Below, one piece after another: positions 20,585 through 29,639 of a stretch of DNA of 64,000 nt. Source of the DNA: Vibrio coralliilyticus (GTDB lineage: Bacteria; Pseudomonadota; Gammaproteobacteria; Enterobacterales; Vibrionaceae); contig NZ_CP024627.1 in NCBI RefSeq assembly GCF_024449095.1, positions 2,046,001 to 2,110,000 on the forward strand. The letters are read 5' to 3'. A model generated the notes under the pieces. That model made no database searches. It was not told the origin of the DNA and worked only from the letters and a program-made list of their open reading frames with translations. The position numbers and the translations under genes were made by a program. Each line of letters opens with the position of its first letter. Position 1 is the first letter of the stretch.

Positions 20585-20818
20585 ATGACATCAGTATTCG
20601 ACAAAGCGAAGACCAAACGTCTGAAGCAAGCAACAACTAACATTTCTGAACAATCGGTTGAAGCCAGTGACAAGCTGATTCAGCAGTACCAGTGCGTCAC
20701 TGAACACTGCCTCAATCAGCCATCCTCAAAAGAAACCCGTAAAAAGCTTGAGGAGTGGCACAGTGCTCATCAGGCTCATGCCATCAATCACAACTTATCT
20801 CCTCCACATGAAAATTAA
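20585..20818 (+). CDS. Small hypothetical protein downstream of the NHL gene
   Basis: 77-residue hydrophilic, mostly helical protein with two Cys (CVTEHC) and several His residues in the C-terminal half. No family recognised. It is believable as a gene because AAGGAG sits six bases before the ATG and it begins 10 bases after the NHL propeller gene. It may be a partner of the propeller protein; that is inference from spacing only. Confidence 0.65.
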   Translation: MTSVFDKAKTKRLKQATTNISEQSVEASDKLIQQYQCVTEHCLNQPSSKETRKKLEEWHSAHQAHAINHNLSPPHEN

Positions 20819-20876
20819 ATAAGCTGTATTTTTCATCTATACTCCCTAATAGGTATCGCTCACATAAGGTGTAAAT

Positions 20877-21458
20877 ATGGTAAGGAAACCATTCATGTTA
20901 GCCACAGCGCTTGCCATATCGGCGTGTCATCATGACGGTGAACTCAACTTAGATAATTCTAATTCAGACACAGATACTGGTACTGGTACTGGTACTGGTA
21001 CCATCACACATATGGGCTGTAATGTCGCCTCCTATCAAGGGACACACTTAGACAGCACAAGTGCATCCGTAACTAAAACATATTATTGCCCTCCCACTAC
21101 GGATGAGGTAACAACTGCTGGTTACACATACAGCTCATCAATCACAGAAGGCACCGTTACCTACGCCTTAATGAACGCCACTGAAATTTTAAACTTTTGT
21201 AATGGGGTATACAGCGGCGTTCCGCCGTTAACAGACTATACCTCATTCATCAATGCCAATAGTGTGGCGGAATTCGGTGATACCTCGGGTTCCTATGCTT
21301 GGCCTGTCTCTGCGGTATATTTCACATTACTCAATGGCAGTACTTGGGTCGAAGTGACACTGGATTCGTCAGGCGGTGCGACCGCAGACGTTGCAGGGGC
21401 AACGGCCATTGATGGGTCCAGCGAAAGAGCACTTGCTCTTTGTGTCACCTCACCATAA
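20877..21458 (+). CDS. Small putative lipoprotein with Thr-Gly repeat
   Basis: 193-residue exported protein with a short signal peptide ending in ISAC, a plausible but non-ideal lipobox (Cys17). A Thr-Gly repeat (about residues 34-42) links the anchor to a Ser/Thr-rich globular domain with six Cys residues that could form disulphides. No family recognised. AAGGTG precedes the ATG. The stop codon directly abuts the 3' end of the convergent exporter ATPase gene, with no space for a separate terminator. Role unknown; it may be surface-exposed. Confidence 0.65.
   Translation: MVRKPFMLATALAISACHHDGELNLDNSNSDTDTGTGTGTGTITHMGCNVASYQGTHLDSTSASVTKTYYCPPTTDEVTTAGYTYSSSITEGTVTYALMNATEILNFCNGVYSGVPPLTDYTSFINANSVAEFGDTSGSYAWPVSAVYFTLLNGSTWVEVTLDSSGGATADVAGATAIDGSSERALALCVTSP
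20976..20999 (+). repeat. Four in-frame ACTGGT hexamers
   Basis: Four perfect tandem copies of ACTGGT encode the Thr-Gly run of the lipoprotein. Copy changes would alter the linker length by two residues without shifting frame. Confidence 0.9.
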
Positions 21459-22163
21459 CTACACTGCCTTATGAAAAGGTAGCCTGTCTGATATCACCTT
21501 ACCGTCCTTGATGGTGATAATGCGCTTGGTTCGTTCAGCCAGCGCATTATCATGCGTAACAATAATTAAGGTTCGTCCTTCCGCATGTAACTGGTTAAAC
21601 AAAGCTTCGATTTCAGCGCCTGACTTGGAATCCAGAGCACCGGTCGGCTCATCTGCCAAAATAATCTGCGGATCGTTAACCAGTGCTCGAGCAATCGCTA
21701 CACGCTGTTTTTGGCCACCGGATAACTGATTCGGCTTATGATCGAGACGATCGCCCAGTCCAACCTGCTCAAGCAGTTTGGCCGCACGCTGACGACGCTC
21801 TTTGGCTTTAATTCCCGAATACACCAAAGGCAGTGCGACATTATCAAGTGCCGTTGCGTACTCAAGCAGGTTAAAGCTTTGAAAAACAAACCCGATTTTC
21901 TGGTTACGTATTCCCGCTAATTCATTGGCACTCAGTGCTGCCACGTTTTGTCCATCAAGCAAATAGTCACCATCGGTTGGTTTATCTAGGCAACCGAGCA
22001 TATTCATCAGAGTGGATTTACCTGAGCCTGAAGGACCCAAGATGGAGAGAAACTCGCCCTGCTCAATCGTCAGCTCTACACCATCTAGTGCCCGAACTTC
22101 CACCTCACCGCTTGAGTAATACTTACAAAGATTCGTCAGTTGAACCAATGCATTATCTGACAT
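21459..22163 (-). CDS. MacB/LolD-type ABC exporter ATPase subunit
   Basis: 234-residue ATP-binding protein with Walker A GPSGSGKS, signature LSGGQKQR, Walker B ILADEPTGALD and switch-region THD. It belongs to the MacB/LolD/FtsE group, which drives mechanotransmission exporters rather than importers. I chose the ATG at 22161-22163 (AGGAG five bases upstream), which avoids overlap with the permease gene; an in-frame ATG 33 bases upstream lacks this. Last gene of a five-gene operon with two separate MacB-like permeases, so it most likely energises both. Confidence 0.88.
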   Translation of the reverse strand: MSDNALVQLTNLCKYYSSGEVEVRALDGVELTIEQGEFLSILGPSGSGKSTLMNMLGCLDKPTDGDYLLDGQNVAALSANELAGIRNQKIGFVFQSFNLLEYATALDNVALPLVYSGIKAKERRQRAAKLLEQVGLGDRLDHKPNQLSGGQKQRVAIARALVNDPQIILADEPTGALDSKSGAEIEALFNQLHAEGRTLIIVTHDNALAERTKRIITIKDGKVISDRLPFHKAV

Positions 22164-22188
22164 AGTGACTCCTGATTTTTTGACCACA

Positions 22189-23472
22189 TCATTCACTTTG
22201 TAACGCCTCCATAGGTGTCACCTTAGCGGCACCATTCGCTGGCAACCACGCTGATGCCACACCGATGACAACCAGAGTCGCAATCACAATTGCCACCACA
22301 ACCCAAGAGAGCTCTGGGACAGGTTTACCCAAACGTTCATAAAAAACATTGCCTTCTAGACTGACAGAACCAATCGCCGATACCAATGTGTAAGTGACTG
22401 CAAGCCCGAGAGCGCCACCCATCACCATCGTCATGAGTGACTGAACCAGATAGTGGAGCCGAATCGCCGTCGGTGTCGCTCCAACAGCCATTCGCACACC
22501 AATATCTCGCGTTGAACGTTTCACGGTAGCGTACATGACATTAGCAATACCGACTCCCGCTACCGCGAGTGTGACAAAACCAATGATGCCAAGAAAGCTC
22601 TGTAAGCCAACCAGAAACTGCTGCATGCTTTTTTGCTTCAAGAACATATCTTCTACTTGAACAATCTGCTGATCAGTAACACTGGCACCATGCTTGCGCG
22701 CAATTACTTGACGAATCGTATCCGCTAACTTAACTCGATCGACACCGCTTCTGGGTTGAACATTAATACCAGCTATATCACCACTAGTATGAAAGCGCTG
22801 CCACGTGGAGAGCGGGACAAAGCTGGAGTAATTAATGGGATCACCCTGCTCAATATCGGCACTGTTTTTTTCCAGTACTCCAACCACTGTAAATTCTTCA
22901 CTGCCGATTTTGACCTTTTCCCCAACCGGATTGACTTTCAGTGTTACAGTCGCAAACCAGTTAAAGTCATCTTCTGGGTTAAACAAATCAGCAGCTAACA
23001 GGTAGCCAAGTACAACAACTTTACGTTGTTCTTTTTGATCAAGCGGGTTGAGCCATCGCCCCCCCGAAAGCGGAGCAAGGTTGGTCATAGCTCGAAAGTC
23101 AGTGGTGACTGCAAGTGGCTCTCGCCATGTACCGCGATCGCCAACCGTGATGCGTTCATCCCATAGTGCCGTCGGCGCTACAGCTTTGACTTCCGGCAAC
23201 GCGCTGACGACATCGGCATCATCGACTTTTAGCGTCAGCGGCTTACCCTGATGGAACACACCATAATCTACGGTTGCCATCCCACCTGTCAGGTAGATCA
23301 AATTGCCATTGCCATTTTGCGCGGTTTTCAGCACTCCCTGGCGAATGCCCTCTCCCACAGCTAACATGGCCGCAATACATAAGGTAGCCCAAGCAACTGC
23401 CAATATTGTCAGCCCTAACCTCAGCTTTTCTGCTGCCATTTCCTGAAAAATCTGTCTCATTGGTAGCAACAT
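22189..23472 (-). CDS. MacB-like ABC permease subunit 2
   Basis: 427-residue permease with the MacB topology: one N-terminal membrane helix (about 17-38), a large periplasmic domain (MacB_PCD, about 40-270), then three C-terminal helices. The FtsX-like block near residues 300-335 (ANVMYATVKRSTRDIGVRMAVGA) is diagnostic. It begins three bases after permease 1 and precedes the ATPase. Canonical MacB fuses ATPase and permease and works as a homodimer; here two different permease chains presumably form a heterodimer on a separate ATPase. Cargo unknown. Confidence 0.88.
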   Translation of the reverse strand: MLLPMRQIFQEMAAEKLRLGLTILAVAWATLCIAAMLAVGEGIRQGVLKTAQNGNGNLIYLTGGMATVDYGVFHQGKPLTLKVDDADVVSALPEVKAVAPTALWDERITVGDRGTWREPLAVTTDFRAMTNLAPLSGGRWLNPLDQKEQRKVVVLGYLLAADLFNPEDDFNWFATVTLKVNPVGEKVKIGSEEFTVVGVLEKNSADIEQGDPINYSSFVPLSTWQRFHTSGDIAGINVQPRSGVDRVKLADTIRQVIARKHGASVTDQQIVQVEDMFLKQKSMQQFLVGLQSFLGIIGFVTLAVAGVGIANVMYATVKRSTRDIGVRMAVGATPTAIRLHYLVQSLMTMVMGGALGLAVTYTLVSAIGSVSLEGNVFYERLGKPVPELSWVVVAIVIATLVVIGVASAWLPANGAAKVTPMEALQSE

Positions 23473-23475
23473 TGT

Positions 23476-24690
23476 TTAAGCCCTCGCACTCAGCGCTAAC
23501 ACCGGCGTCAGTCTCGAAGCTCGTCTTGCAGGGAAGTAAGACGCCATTAACGCTAATACCACGGTGACCAGTAATGAAAGTGCAATCGAATCAGGTGTAA
23601 TCACTGGCGAACCAATCCACTCTGGTAACGCTACAGTGCTCAGTAGTGCCACCAGCGCAAACGAGATCATTAACCCAATGGCCGCTCCAACCGCGACGAG
23701 TATCAACCCTTCAACAATAAACTGGCCGAGTATTGACGCCTGTGTTGCCCCTATCGCCAATCGCACACCGATTTCTCGGGTTCGTTCAGTGACCGAAAGG
23801 AACATAATATTCGCCACACCAAGTGCCCCCACCGCCATGGTCATTGCACCGCTGGCTCCCAGAAATATTTGAATCCCGCGAAGAATGCCGCTGATCACAG
23901 CCGCTCCCTCACTAAAGTCAGGCAAACGCACCGCATCTTTATCACTTGGGTCAAAGTGGAGCTGCTTAGCGTAAAAGCGAACAATACTCTCTCGGAACGA
24001 GGCAGAGTCCATACCATCAATCGGTTTTATTAACAACATCCAAGGTTTATCGTTCCATAGATCGCGATAGGTGGTTTGCGGGATGAAAACTCTGCGGCTA
24101 TCACCAAAAGAAATACCGGTGTCTTCGTCGCTGAGTACACCAATAACCAAGAAAGGAATGCCATTAACTTTGACCTCCTCACCTATCCCGATACCACCCA
24201 TTTTGGCAATCTGATCGCCCAGCACTGCAACGCGAGTGTGGCTCGCAATGTCACTCGGTGAAATATTTCGAGAACCTACTTGGAGCTGGCTCTCGGCCAA
24301 ATGGAAATAAGAAGGGTCAATCCCACTCACTGCTCGGGCTACGCTTTGTCCTTTACTATTTGTAATGCTGGCATCCCATTTGGCATAAACCGCAGCGATA
24401 TCTTTGACGAACCCTGATTGTTTAATCATCTCGACTTTGTCTTGTGGGATCTCGATTTCACGACGTGATGCTAATCCTTGCCAAAGCTTACTGGTTTGAG
24501 ATGGGAAAACCACCTGCACGTTATTCACCATAAATGAGAATGACTGACTTTGATGACGGTAGAATCCTTCCCCAAGTGCAATCAGCACCACCACAGAGAT
24601 AACACCCCAAGCGATGGCTATGATCGCCAGCATACTCTTCATTCTGTGTGCTATTAGCGTCTGCCAAGTTTGCTGAAGCAGATTGCTCAT
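23476..24690 (-). CDS. MacB-like ABC permease subunit 1
   Basis: 404-residue permease of the same family as its downstream neighbour: N-terminal helix (MKSMLAIIAIAWGVISVVVLIALGEGFY), periplasmic MacB_PCD domain, and three C-terminal helices with the FtsX block ANIMFLSVTERTREIGVRLAIGA. It overlaps the end of the TolC-like gene by four bases (ATGA type) and is followed by permease 2 after three bases. The two permeases are homologous but clearly diverged, as expected for obligate partners. Confidence 0.88.
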   Translation of the reverse strand: MSNLLQQTWQTLIAHRMKSMLAIIAIAWGVISVVVLIALGEGFYRHQSQSFSFMVNNVQVVFPSQTSKLWQGLASRREIEIPQDKVEMIKQSGFVKDIAAVYAKWDASITNSKGQSVARAVSGIDPSYFHLAESQLQVGSRNISPSDIASHTRVAVLGDQIAKMGGIGIGEEVKVNGIPFLVIGVLSDEDTGISFGDSRRVFIPQTTYRDLWNDKPWMLLIKPIDGMDSASFRESIVRFYAKQLHFDPSDKDAVRLPDFSEGAAVISGILRGIQIFLGASGAMTMAVGALGVANIMFLSVTERTREIGVRLAIGATQASILGQFIVEGLILVAVGAAIGLMISFALVALLSTVALPEWIGSPVITPDSIALSLLVTVVLALMASYFPARRASRLTPVLALSARA

Positions 24691-25958
24691 GAATGGAAAG
24701 CCTGAGAAATTAAGGTCATGGTATTGTCGTCAAGCTTGCCAGCCGTTTGCAGCAAACCAACTCGTTGACGCCAGTAGTTATAAAGGTTGTTTTGCAAACT
24801 GTTCTTCGCATCAAACAGGTTGTTATGAGCATCAATCACTTCCGATGCTTCCAGAAGTCCAGCATCGTAGAGCTTCTCCTTACTGCTCAAAACTTTAGCA
24901 CGAGACTCGACCACCTCATTGGCCATTAGGACCTGATTCCAATTGATGTCGACCTGAGTAAACTGCTGGACAATGCGTTTCTGAATATCAATTTCAACCC
25001 TGCGCAAGTCCTGTTTAGCACTCAATATATTCAGAGACGCTTCATCTACCTTAGCGCGCGTCGCACCGTTTAGATCAATCGGCACACTCAAGGTGAGCCC
25101 GGCATTAAACTCTCCGTTAGAATATTTGTCATCATCACTGTAGCCGAGATTACCCTTTACCGTTGGGTAATAGCCGCCTTTGGCTGATTGGCGTGCAAAC
25201 TCGCTGGCTTTGACCTTTTGCGCGGCTACTAACAGCTCTGGGCTACTGTCTTTCGCCAACTTAAGCCATTGTTCTTGGGACTCAACCAACATCGGAGGCT
25301 GAATCAGGTTGTCGGTGCGAATTTGGTCAACACGCTTAGGCATCTGATTGATGAGTGCCCCAAGCTCGGCTCTTTTCTCTTCCAACTGAGCCTGTGCACT
25401 GAGAATACCGGCTTTATCTGTCACTAGAGTGGCACGAATTTCCTCCACATCAATCGACTTGACTTTACCCGCCTGATAACGTTTTTCGATAATCTTCAGT
25501 AGCTTATTACCTTCCTCCAGCTTGCTTTTTGCCAGTTGAAGATCGCCTTGAGCACTGGCGACATCAAGATAAGTCGCCAATAGCTTCTGGGCTAATTCAT
25601 TGTGAGCCTGAGATAGCTCCAGCTCCGTTCTAAGATAATTTGCTTGTGCTTCATCTAAATCTGACCAAAGGCTGCTGTCCCATATTGTTTGGGATAACGT
25701 TGCACCGTAAGTATTAGTATTGTCACTGTCTTCATTCCAATTCGCTGATGCGGTCCCACTTAAAGATGGCAACAACGAGCTACGACTAGAGGCAACACCT
25801 GTTTCACCAATCTGGACGCCAATCTTGGCTTTTTCGTAATCGGGATCACTTTGTTTTGCTTGCTTCCAAGCTTGTTCGATAGAAATGGCGTAGCTGGGGA
25901 AACTCAAGGTTGCAGCCAGCAATACGCATCCAAAATATGAGAGATGATGTTTAGCCAT
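24687..25958 (-). CDS. TolC-family outer-membrane efflux protein
   Basis: 423-residue outer-membrane factor. A signal peptide (cleavage after SYA) is followed by two repeats of the TolC family with long coiled-coil helices (about 90-220 and 290-405). It would form the trimeric channel through the outer membrane for the exporter encoded in the same operon. The start overlaps the adaptor gene by eight bases and its end overlaps permease 1 by four, so expression is translationally coupled. A dedicated TolC is consistent with export of a specific cargo rather than sharing the housekeeping TolC. Confidence 0.88.
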   Translation of the reverse strand: MAKHHLSYFGCVLLAATLSFPSYAISIEQAWKQAKQSDPDYEKAKIGVQIGETGVASSRSSLLPSLSGTASANWNEDSDNTNTYGATLSQTIWDSSLWSDLDEAQANYLRTELELSQAHNELAQKLLATYLDVASAQGDLQLAKSKLEEGNKLLKIIEKRYQAGKVKSIDVEEIRATLVTDKAGILSAQAQLEEKRAELGALINQMPKRVDQIRTDNLIQPPMLVESQEQWLKLAKDSSPELLVAAQKVKASEFARQSAKGGYYPTVKGNLGYSDDDKYSNGEFNAGLTLSVPIDLNGATRAKVDEASLNILSAKQDLRRVEIDIQKRIVQQFTQVDINWNQVLMANEVVESRAKVLSSKEKLYDAGLLEASEVIDAHNNLFDAKNSLQNNLYNYWRQRVGLLQTAGKLDDNTMTLISQAFHS

Positions 25959-27084
25959 GAGCAGCTCCCATCATACTGTTATCGATAATGTCTTCACCGA
26001 GCTCAACACCTTCTAATACTTCAACATTGATTCCGTCCGACAGACCAAGCTTGACCTTTTGCTTATGGAAACCCTGCTCTGAACTATCAGGGATCAGCAC
26101 ATTTGGCGTATCCCCTTCAAATTGCAGTGCACGCTCTGGCAAAGTCAGCACGTTTTCCGATTTCTTGAGCGTGATTTGTGCCGTGGAAGAAAACCCCGAA
26201 CGTAATGTAACGTCTTGTGGAATTTTTAGTTCACCAACTTCCACTTCAAAACCATTATCGAAGCTCTTTATTGTCGATGTATCTTCAGGTGAATTGAGGT
26301 TCTCCGATTGAATCGCTACCTTGGTTAAAACCCCTTCTATCTGTACATCAGGGTATGGCGCGACCGTCAGCAGAACTGGCATACCCGGTGTTAATTGCGC
26401 TGCGTCGTGCTCACTCACGCTGCCTTTGAAAATCAGGCTGTTCATGTCTGCGAGAGACATCATTTCTGTCGCAGCCTGACTCGATTCAGTCGAAATGATC
26501 GGTTCGCCCACTTCCACTTTCCGGTTCAACACTGTGCCATCAATCGGCGCATAAATGGTCGAAGTCAGACGCGCATCACCAATGGATGCCTCACCGCTTT
26601 GAATTAGCTCAAGGTTTTGGCGTTTTTGCAGCACTGCAGCTTGTGCTGATTTAACTTCCGAACGCGCGCTAACGTAATCGTCGTAGTTGCTTGGAATAAT
26701 GTCTTGCTTAACTAAGCTCTCTAAGTTCGCCAGTTTTTGCTTAGCCGATTCAAGGGTGGCTTCACTGCTCATCAGCTCTGTAGAGGCATCGGTCAATGCT
26801 TGTGGCGTAGGGTTCGGGCGCACTTTAATAAGCGCCTGCCCTTGTTTAACCTTTTCTCCCACTTGCGCATAAATCTCTCCGACAATACCGTCGATTTGAG
26901 ATTTAATGGAGACTGAATGCGCTGGAACAATTTTACCTACCGCTACGGCTTCTTTCTCAATCGTTCCTTTCTCCACCACCAAGGTGGGCAAGCTCTCAGG
27001 TTGAGACGAGGATTGCAGATAAAAATACGCGCTGCCACCGAGCAATGCGATGCTCGCAGCAGACAAGAGCCAACGTTTCGCCAT
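25951..27084 (-). CDS. MacA/HlyD-type periplasmic adaptor protein
   Basis: 377-residue membrane-fusion protein: N-terminal membrane anchor (about 5-24), barrel-sandwich lipoyl half (PAHSVSIKSQIDGIVGEIYAQVGEKVKQGQAL), coiled-coil hairpin (about 95-165), second lipoyl half (TIYAPIDGTVLNRKVEVGEPI), beta-barrel and membrane-proximal domains. It links the inner-membrane permease pair to the TolC-like channel. First gene of the operon; GGAAG lies upstream of the ATG. It is divergent from the M4 metalloprotease gene. Drug, peptide or enterobactin-like cargo are all possible. Confidence 0.88.
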   Translation of the reverse strand: MAKRWLLSAASIALLGGSAYFYLQSSSQPESLPTLVVEKGTIEKEAVAVGKIVPAHSVSIKSQIDGIVGEIYAQVGEKVKQGQALIKVRPNPTPQALTDASTELMSSEATLESAKQKLANLESLVKQDIIPSNYDDYVSARSEVKSAQAAVLQKRQNLELIQSGEASIGDARLTSTIYAPIDGTVLNRKVEVGEPIISTESSQAATEMMSLADMNSLIFKGSVSEHDAAQLTPGMPVLLTVAPYPDVQIEGVLTKVAIQSENLNSPEDTSTIKSFDNGFEVEVGELKIPQDVTLRSGFSSTAQITLKKSENVLTLPERALQFEGDTPNVLIPDSSEQGFHKQKVKLGLSDGINVEVLEGVELGEDIIDNSMMGAAHG

Positions 27085-27569
27085 GCTTTACTTCCAATGA
27101 GATTGATATGTAGCCATCTGACTACCCTAAGATTATTAAGTTCCGAAAATCATACAGCACACTTGTGTAATGAATACAGTCACAGATTGTATGAGTTTGT
27201 AGGCCTGTTTAGACAATGAAAAAGACTTAACTAATACACCTAAGCTGGCCCACCGGACAGTAAATTAATCTAAATTTATTCTAACAAGTTATGAATGGCT
27301 CTTTGCTGCCGGTTTAGGCGCTGGCTAACTTTAGGCATCTCACAACGAACCACACCATCATGCCTGGTCAGGCGCGACCATAAAGCACCAAACATGAAAT
27401 GGAAAAAGCCACTTTTCGACTCAGCCTCTCATTTATTAGAGAGGTGTTGAAATGTTTTGCACCCAAGCATCATATAAAACCATTTGCACTTATGATTTCC
27501 ACATCATATCTCTAATCTACACACGCAATTTTTCCCCAATCAATTGAAAAATAACTACAAAGGTGAAGT
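27085..27569. other. Intergenic region between exporter operon and M4 protease
   Basis: 485 bases between divergent genes, holding both promoters. I see an inverted repeat CCTCTC-N8-GAGAGG at 27425-27444, about 125 bases before the protease start, and a short GCCTG-GT-CAGGC palindrome at 27362-27373. Either could be an operator; neither matches a regulator I can name. No gene is evident. Confidence 0.5.
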
Positions 27570-29573
27570 ATGCGTAACGTTAATTTACTTATGCTGTTTC
27601 CGATGGCTTTCGCTTCTCAAGCTGCCAACGTTGTTGACTACTCTCAAGTTGACCTTTCCCAAGTCCTTAATCCGCCGACAACACGGGCATTTTCAGCACC
27701 TAATCAGCCGCTGGCTTATCAGGACGCAAGTCGTGTTAAAGCTGGCCCACAGACACTGCTTCGCAAGCAACAGTTACACTATGGTGTCCCGGTTTACGGC
27801 CAGTCTTTAGTCGCTCAAGTTTCCGCCCAAGGTACAGTGACACCTGTTGACGGAAAAGTCTTAACAGGCATTGATGCCGATATTGGCTCTACCTTACCTA
27901 TGCTCAACGCAAAGCAAGCAATAGAACTGGCAAAAGGCAATAGCCAAGGCTTTGCTTCTCAAGCGATTCGCGACCCTAATGCTGAACTAATGATCTGGCA
28001 AGATGAGCAACAGATCGCTCGTTTGGTCTACAAAGTCGACTTTATTCAGATGAATGGTATGGGACCTTCAAGGCCAATTACTCTAGTCGATGCTAAGTCC
28101 GGTGACGTGCTTGATCGGTGGGAAGGGATTACTTTTATTGAAGCCGAAGGACCAGGTGGTAACCGCAAAAGTGGTCGCTACTACTTCGGCCCTAAAACGC
28201 AATACGGCGGATTTGAAGTTAACCAGTATTGCCAAATGGACAGCCCAAATGTCGTCACACTCAATATGAACAACCAGCAATACGGCGGGCAAGTTCATCA
28301 GTTTGACTGTAACGTAAATAACTACCGCAGCGTGAATGGGGCCTATGCTCCAATGAATGACGCACACTATTTTGGTCAACGCGTTTTCGATATGTACATG
28401 GATTGGTTAAACACCCGACCTATTCAGCAGAAGCTAACCATGCGCGTTCACTATGGCTCTAACTATGGCAATGCATTCTGGGATGGTCGCCAGATGACCT
28501 TTGGTGATGGTAACCAGTCAATGTATCCACTGGCCACGTGGGATGTGATTGCGCATGAAGTCAGCCACGGCTTTACAGAGCAGAACTCTGGTCTGGAATA
28601 CCGTGGTATGTCAGGTGGGATGAATGAGTCCTTCTCTGATGTTGCTGCGGCGGCACTCAGCCAGTACGTTCACGGCAGCTTCAACTGGAAAATGGGCGAG
28701 CATGTCATGAAGTACTCTGACGCTATGCGTTACTTCATTCAGCCAAGCAAAGATGGCGTCTCCATTGACCATATCAACCAGTATTACAATGGTATCGACG
28801 TCCACCACAGCTCCGGTGTGTTCAACAAGGCATTTTACCATCTCGCGACCAGCTCAAACTGGGACATCAAAAAAGCGTTCATCGCCTATGCTACCGCTAA
28901 CCAACTTTACTGGCGACCAAACTCAGATTTTCAACAGGGCGCTGAAGGTGTTTGTAAAGCGGCTCACGAACTGGGATACGACACTTCCGCGGTGAGCAAC
29001 GCGTTCGCTCAGGTGGGTATTCAGGTGACACAGTGCGCTTCTGGACAGCCAGATCCTGAGCCGACACCTAACCCCGATATCGTAAGCTTACAAATCAATA
29101 CACCAAGTGCGATTGAATCAGCGGGTAATGACGAACAACACTTTGTGTTGAAGAATGCACCAGCTGAGGATATCTGGGTACAAACCTATAACGGCTATGG
29201 CAATGTTGATATGTATGTCGCGATCAATCGTCCTGCTTCACTGTCGGATCATGATTGTGCTTCCACCAACCGCGATAACAACGAATACTGTGGTTTCAGC
29301 GGTGTAGGTGATGCCGATGTTTATGTGATGGTCACAGGTGCGCGTAGCTCCTCAGATGCTTATGTTGGCGTTAGTGCCTATCTCGAAGAACCGACACCAG
29401 AACCACAGGACTTGTGTGCTAATCTGGAAGAGTGGTCTCCTTATTACTATTACCCACAAGGAACCGAGGTGCAGTCCTACGGAAACCGCTTTATCGCAAC
29501 CCAAACTAACTGGGGAGCCGATCCTTACAGTTACTACTGGTACTGGTCATTTGAAGGCAGCTGCCTGCAATAA
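27570..29573 (+). CDS. Vibriolysin-like M4 metalloprotease with PPC and CBM5/12
   Basis: 667-residue secreted zinc protease. Signal peptide (cleavage near SQA), FTP/PepSY-type propeptide to about residue 195, then the mature M4 domain with zinc site His329-Glu330-x-x-His333 (DVIAHEVSHGFTEQNSG) and third ligand Glu353 (GGMNESFSD). The substrate-binding block HHSSGVFNKAFYHL follows. After the catalytic domain come a PPC domain (about 508-605) and a CBM5/12-type chitin-binding module (about 616-667, EEWSPYYYYPQG...). Classical vibriolysins end after the PPC domain near 610 residues, so the chitin-binding tail is an addition that should tether the protease to chitin surfaces. Confidence 0.93.
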   Translation: MRNVNLLMLFPMAFASQAANVVDYSQVDLSQVLNPPTTRAFSAPNQPLAYQDASRVKAGPQTLLRKQQLHYGVPVYGQSLVAQVSAQGTVTPVDGKVLTGIDADIGSTLPMLNAKQAIELAKGNSQGFASQAIRDPNAELMIWQDEQQIARLVYKVDFIQMNGMGPSRPITLVDAKSGDVLDRWEGITFIEAEGPGGNRKSGRYYFGPKTQYGGFEVNQYCQMDSPNVVTLNMNNQQYGGQVHQFDCNVNNYRSVNGAYAPMNDAHYFGQRVFDMYMDWLNTRPIQQKLTMRVHYGSNYGNAFWDGRQMTFGDGNQSMYPLATWDVIAHEVSHGFTEQNSGLEYRGMSGGMNESFSDVAAAALSQYVHGSFNWKMGEHVMKYSDAMRYFIQPSKDGVSIDHINQYYNGIDVHHSSGVFNKAFYHLATSSNWDIKKAFIAYATANQLYWRPNSDFQQGAEGVCKAAHELGYDTSAVSNAFAQVGIQVTQCASGQPDPEPTPNPDIVSLQINTPSAIESAGNDEQHFVLKNAPAEDIWVQTYNGYGNVDMYVAINRPASLSDHDCASTNRDNNEYCGFSGVGDADVYVMVTGARSSSDAYVGVSAYLEEPTPEPQDLCANLEEWSPYYYYPQGTEVQSYGNRFIATQTNWGADPYSYYWYWSFEGSCLQ

Positions 29574-29583
29574 TCGGTTCAAA

Positions 29584-29607
29584 AAAGAGCCCGCACGCGG
29601 GCTCTTT
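29584..29607. terminator. Bidirectional terminator between protease and transglutaminase
   Basis: Perfect 10-base G+C-rich stem (AAAGAGCCCG/CGGGCTCTTT) with a CACG loop between two convergent genes. The reverse strand gives a T6 run after the stem and the forward strand TTTAAT, so it should serve both genes. Confidence 0.9.
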
Positions 29608-29639
29608 AATAAGGAGAGCATTGTTATTGTTTTAGTGAT

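Noticed and set aside
20976..20999. Phase-variable switch in the small lipoprotein
   Set aside because: The repeat unit is six bases, so slippage would change linker length but not turn expression off.
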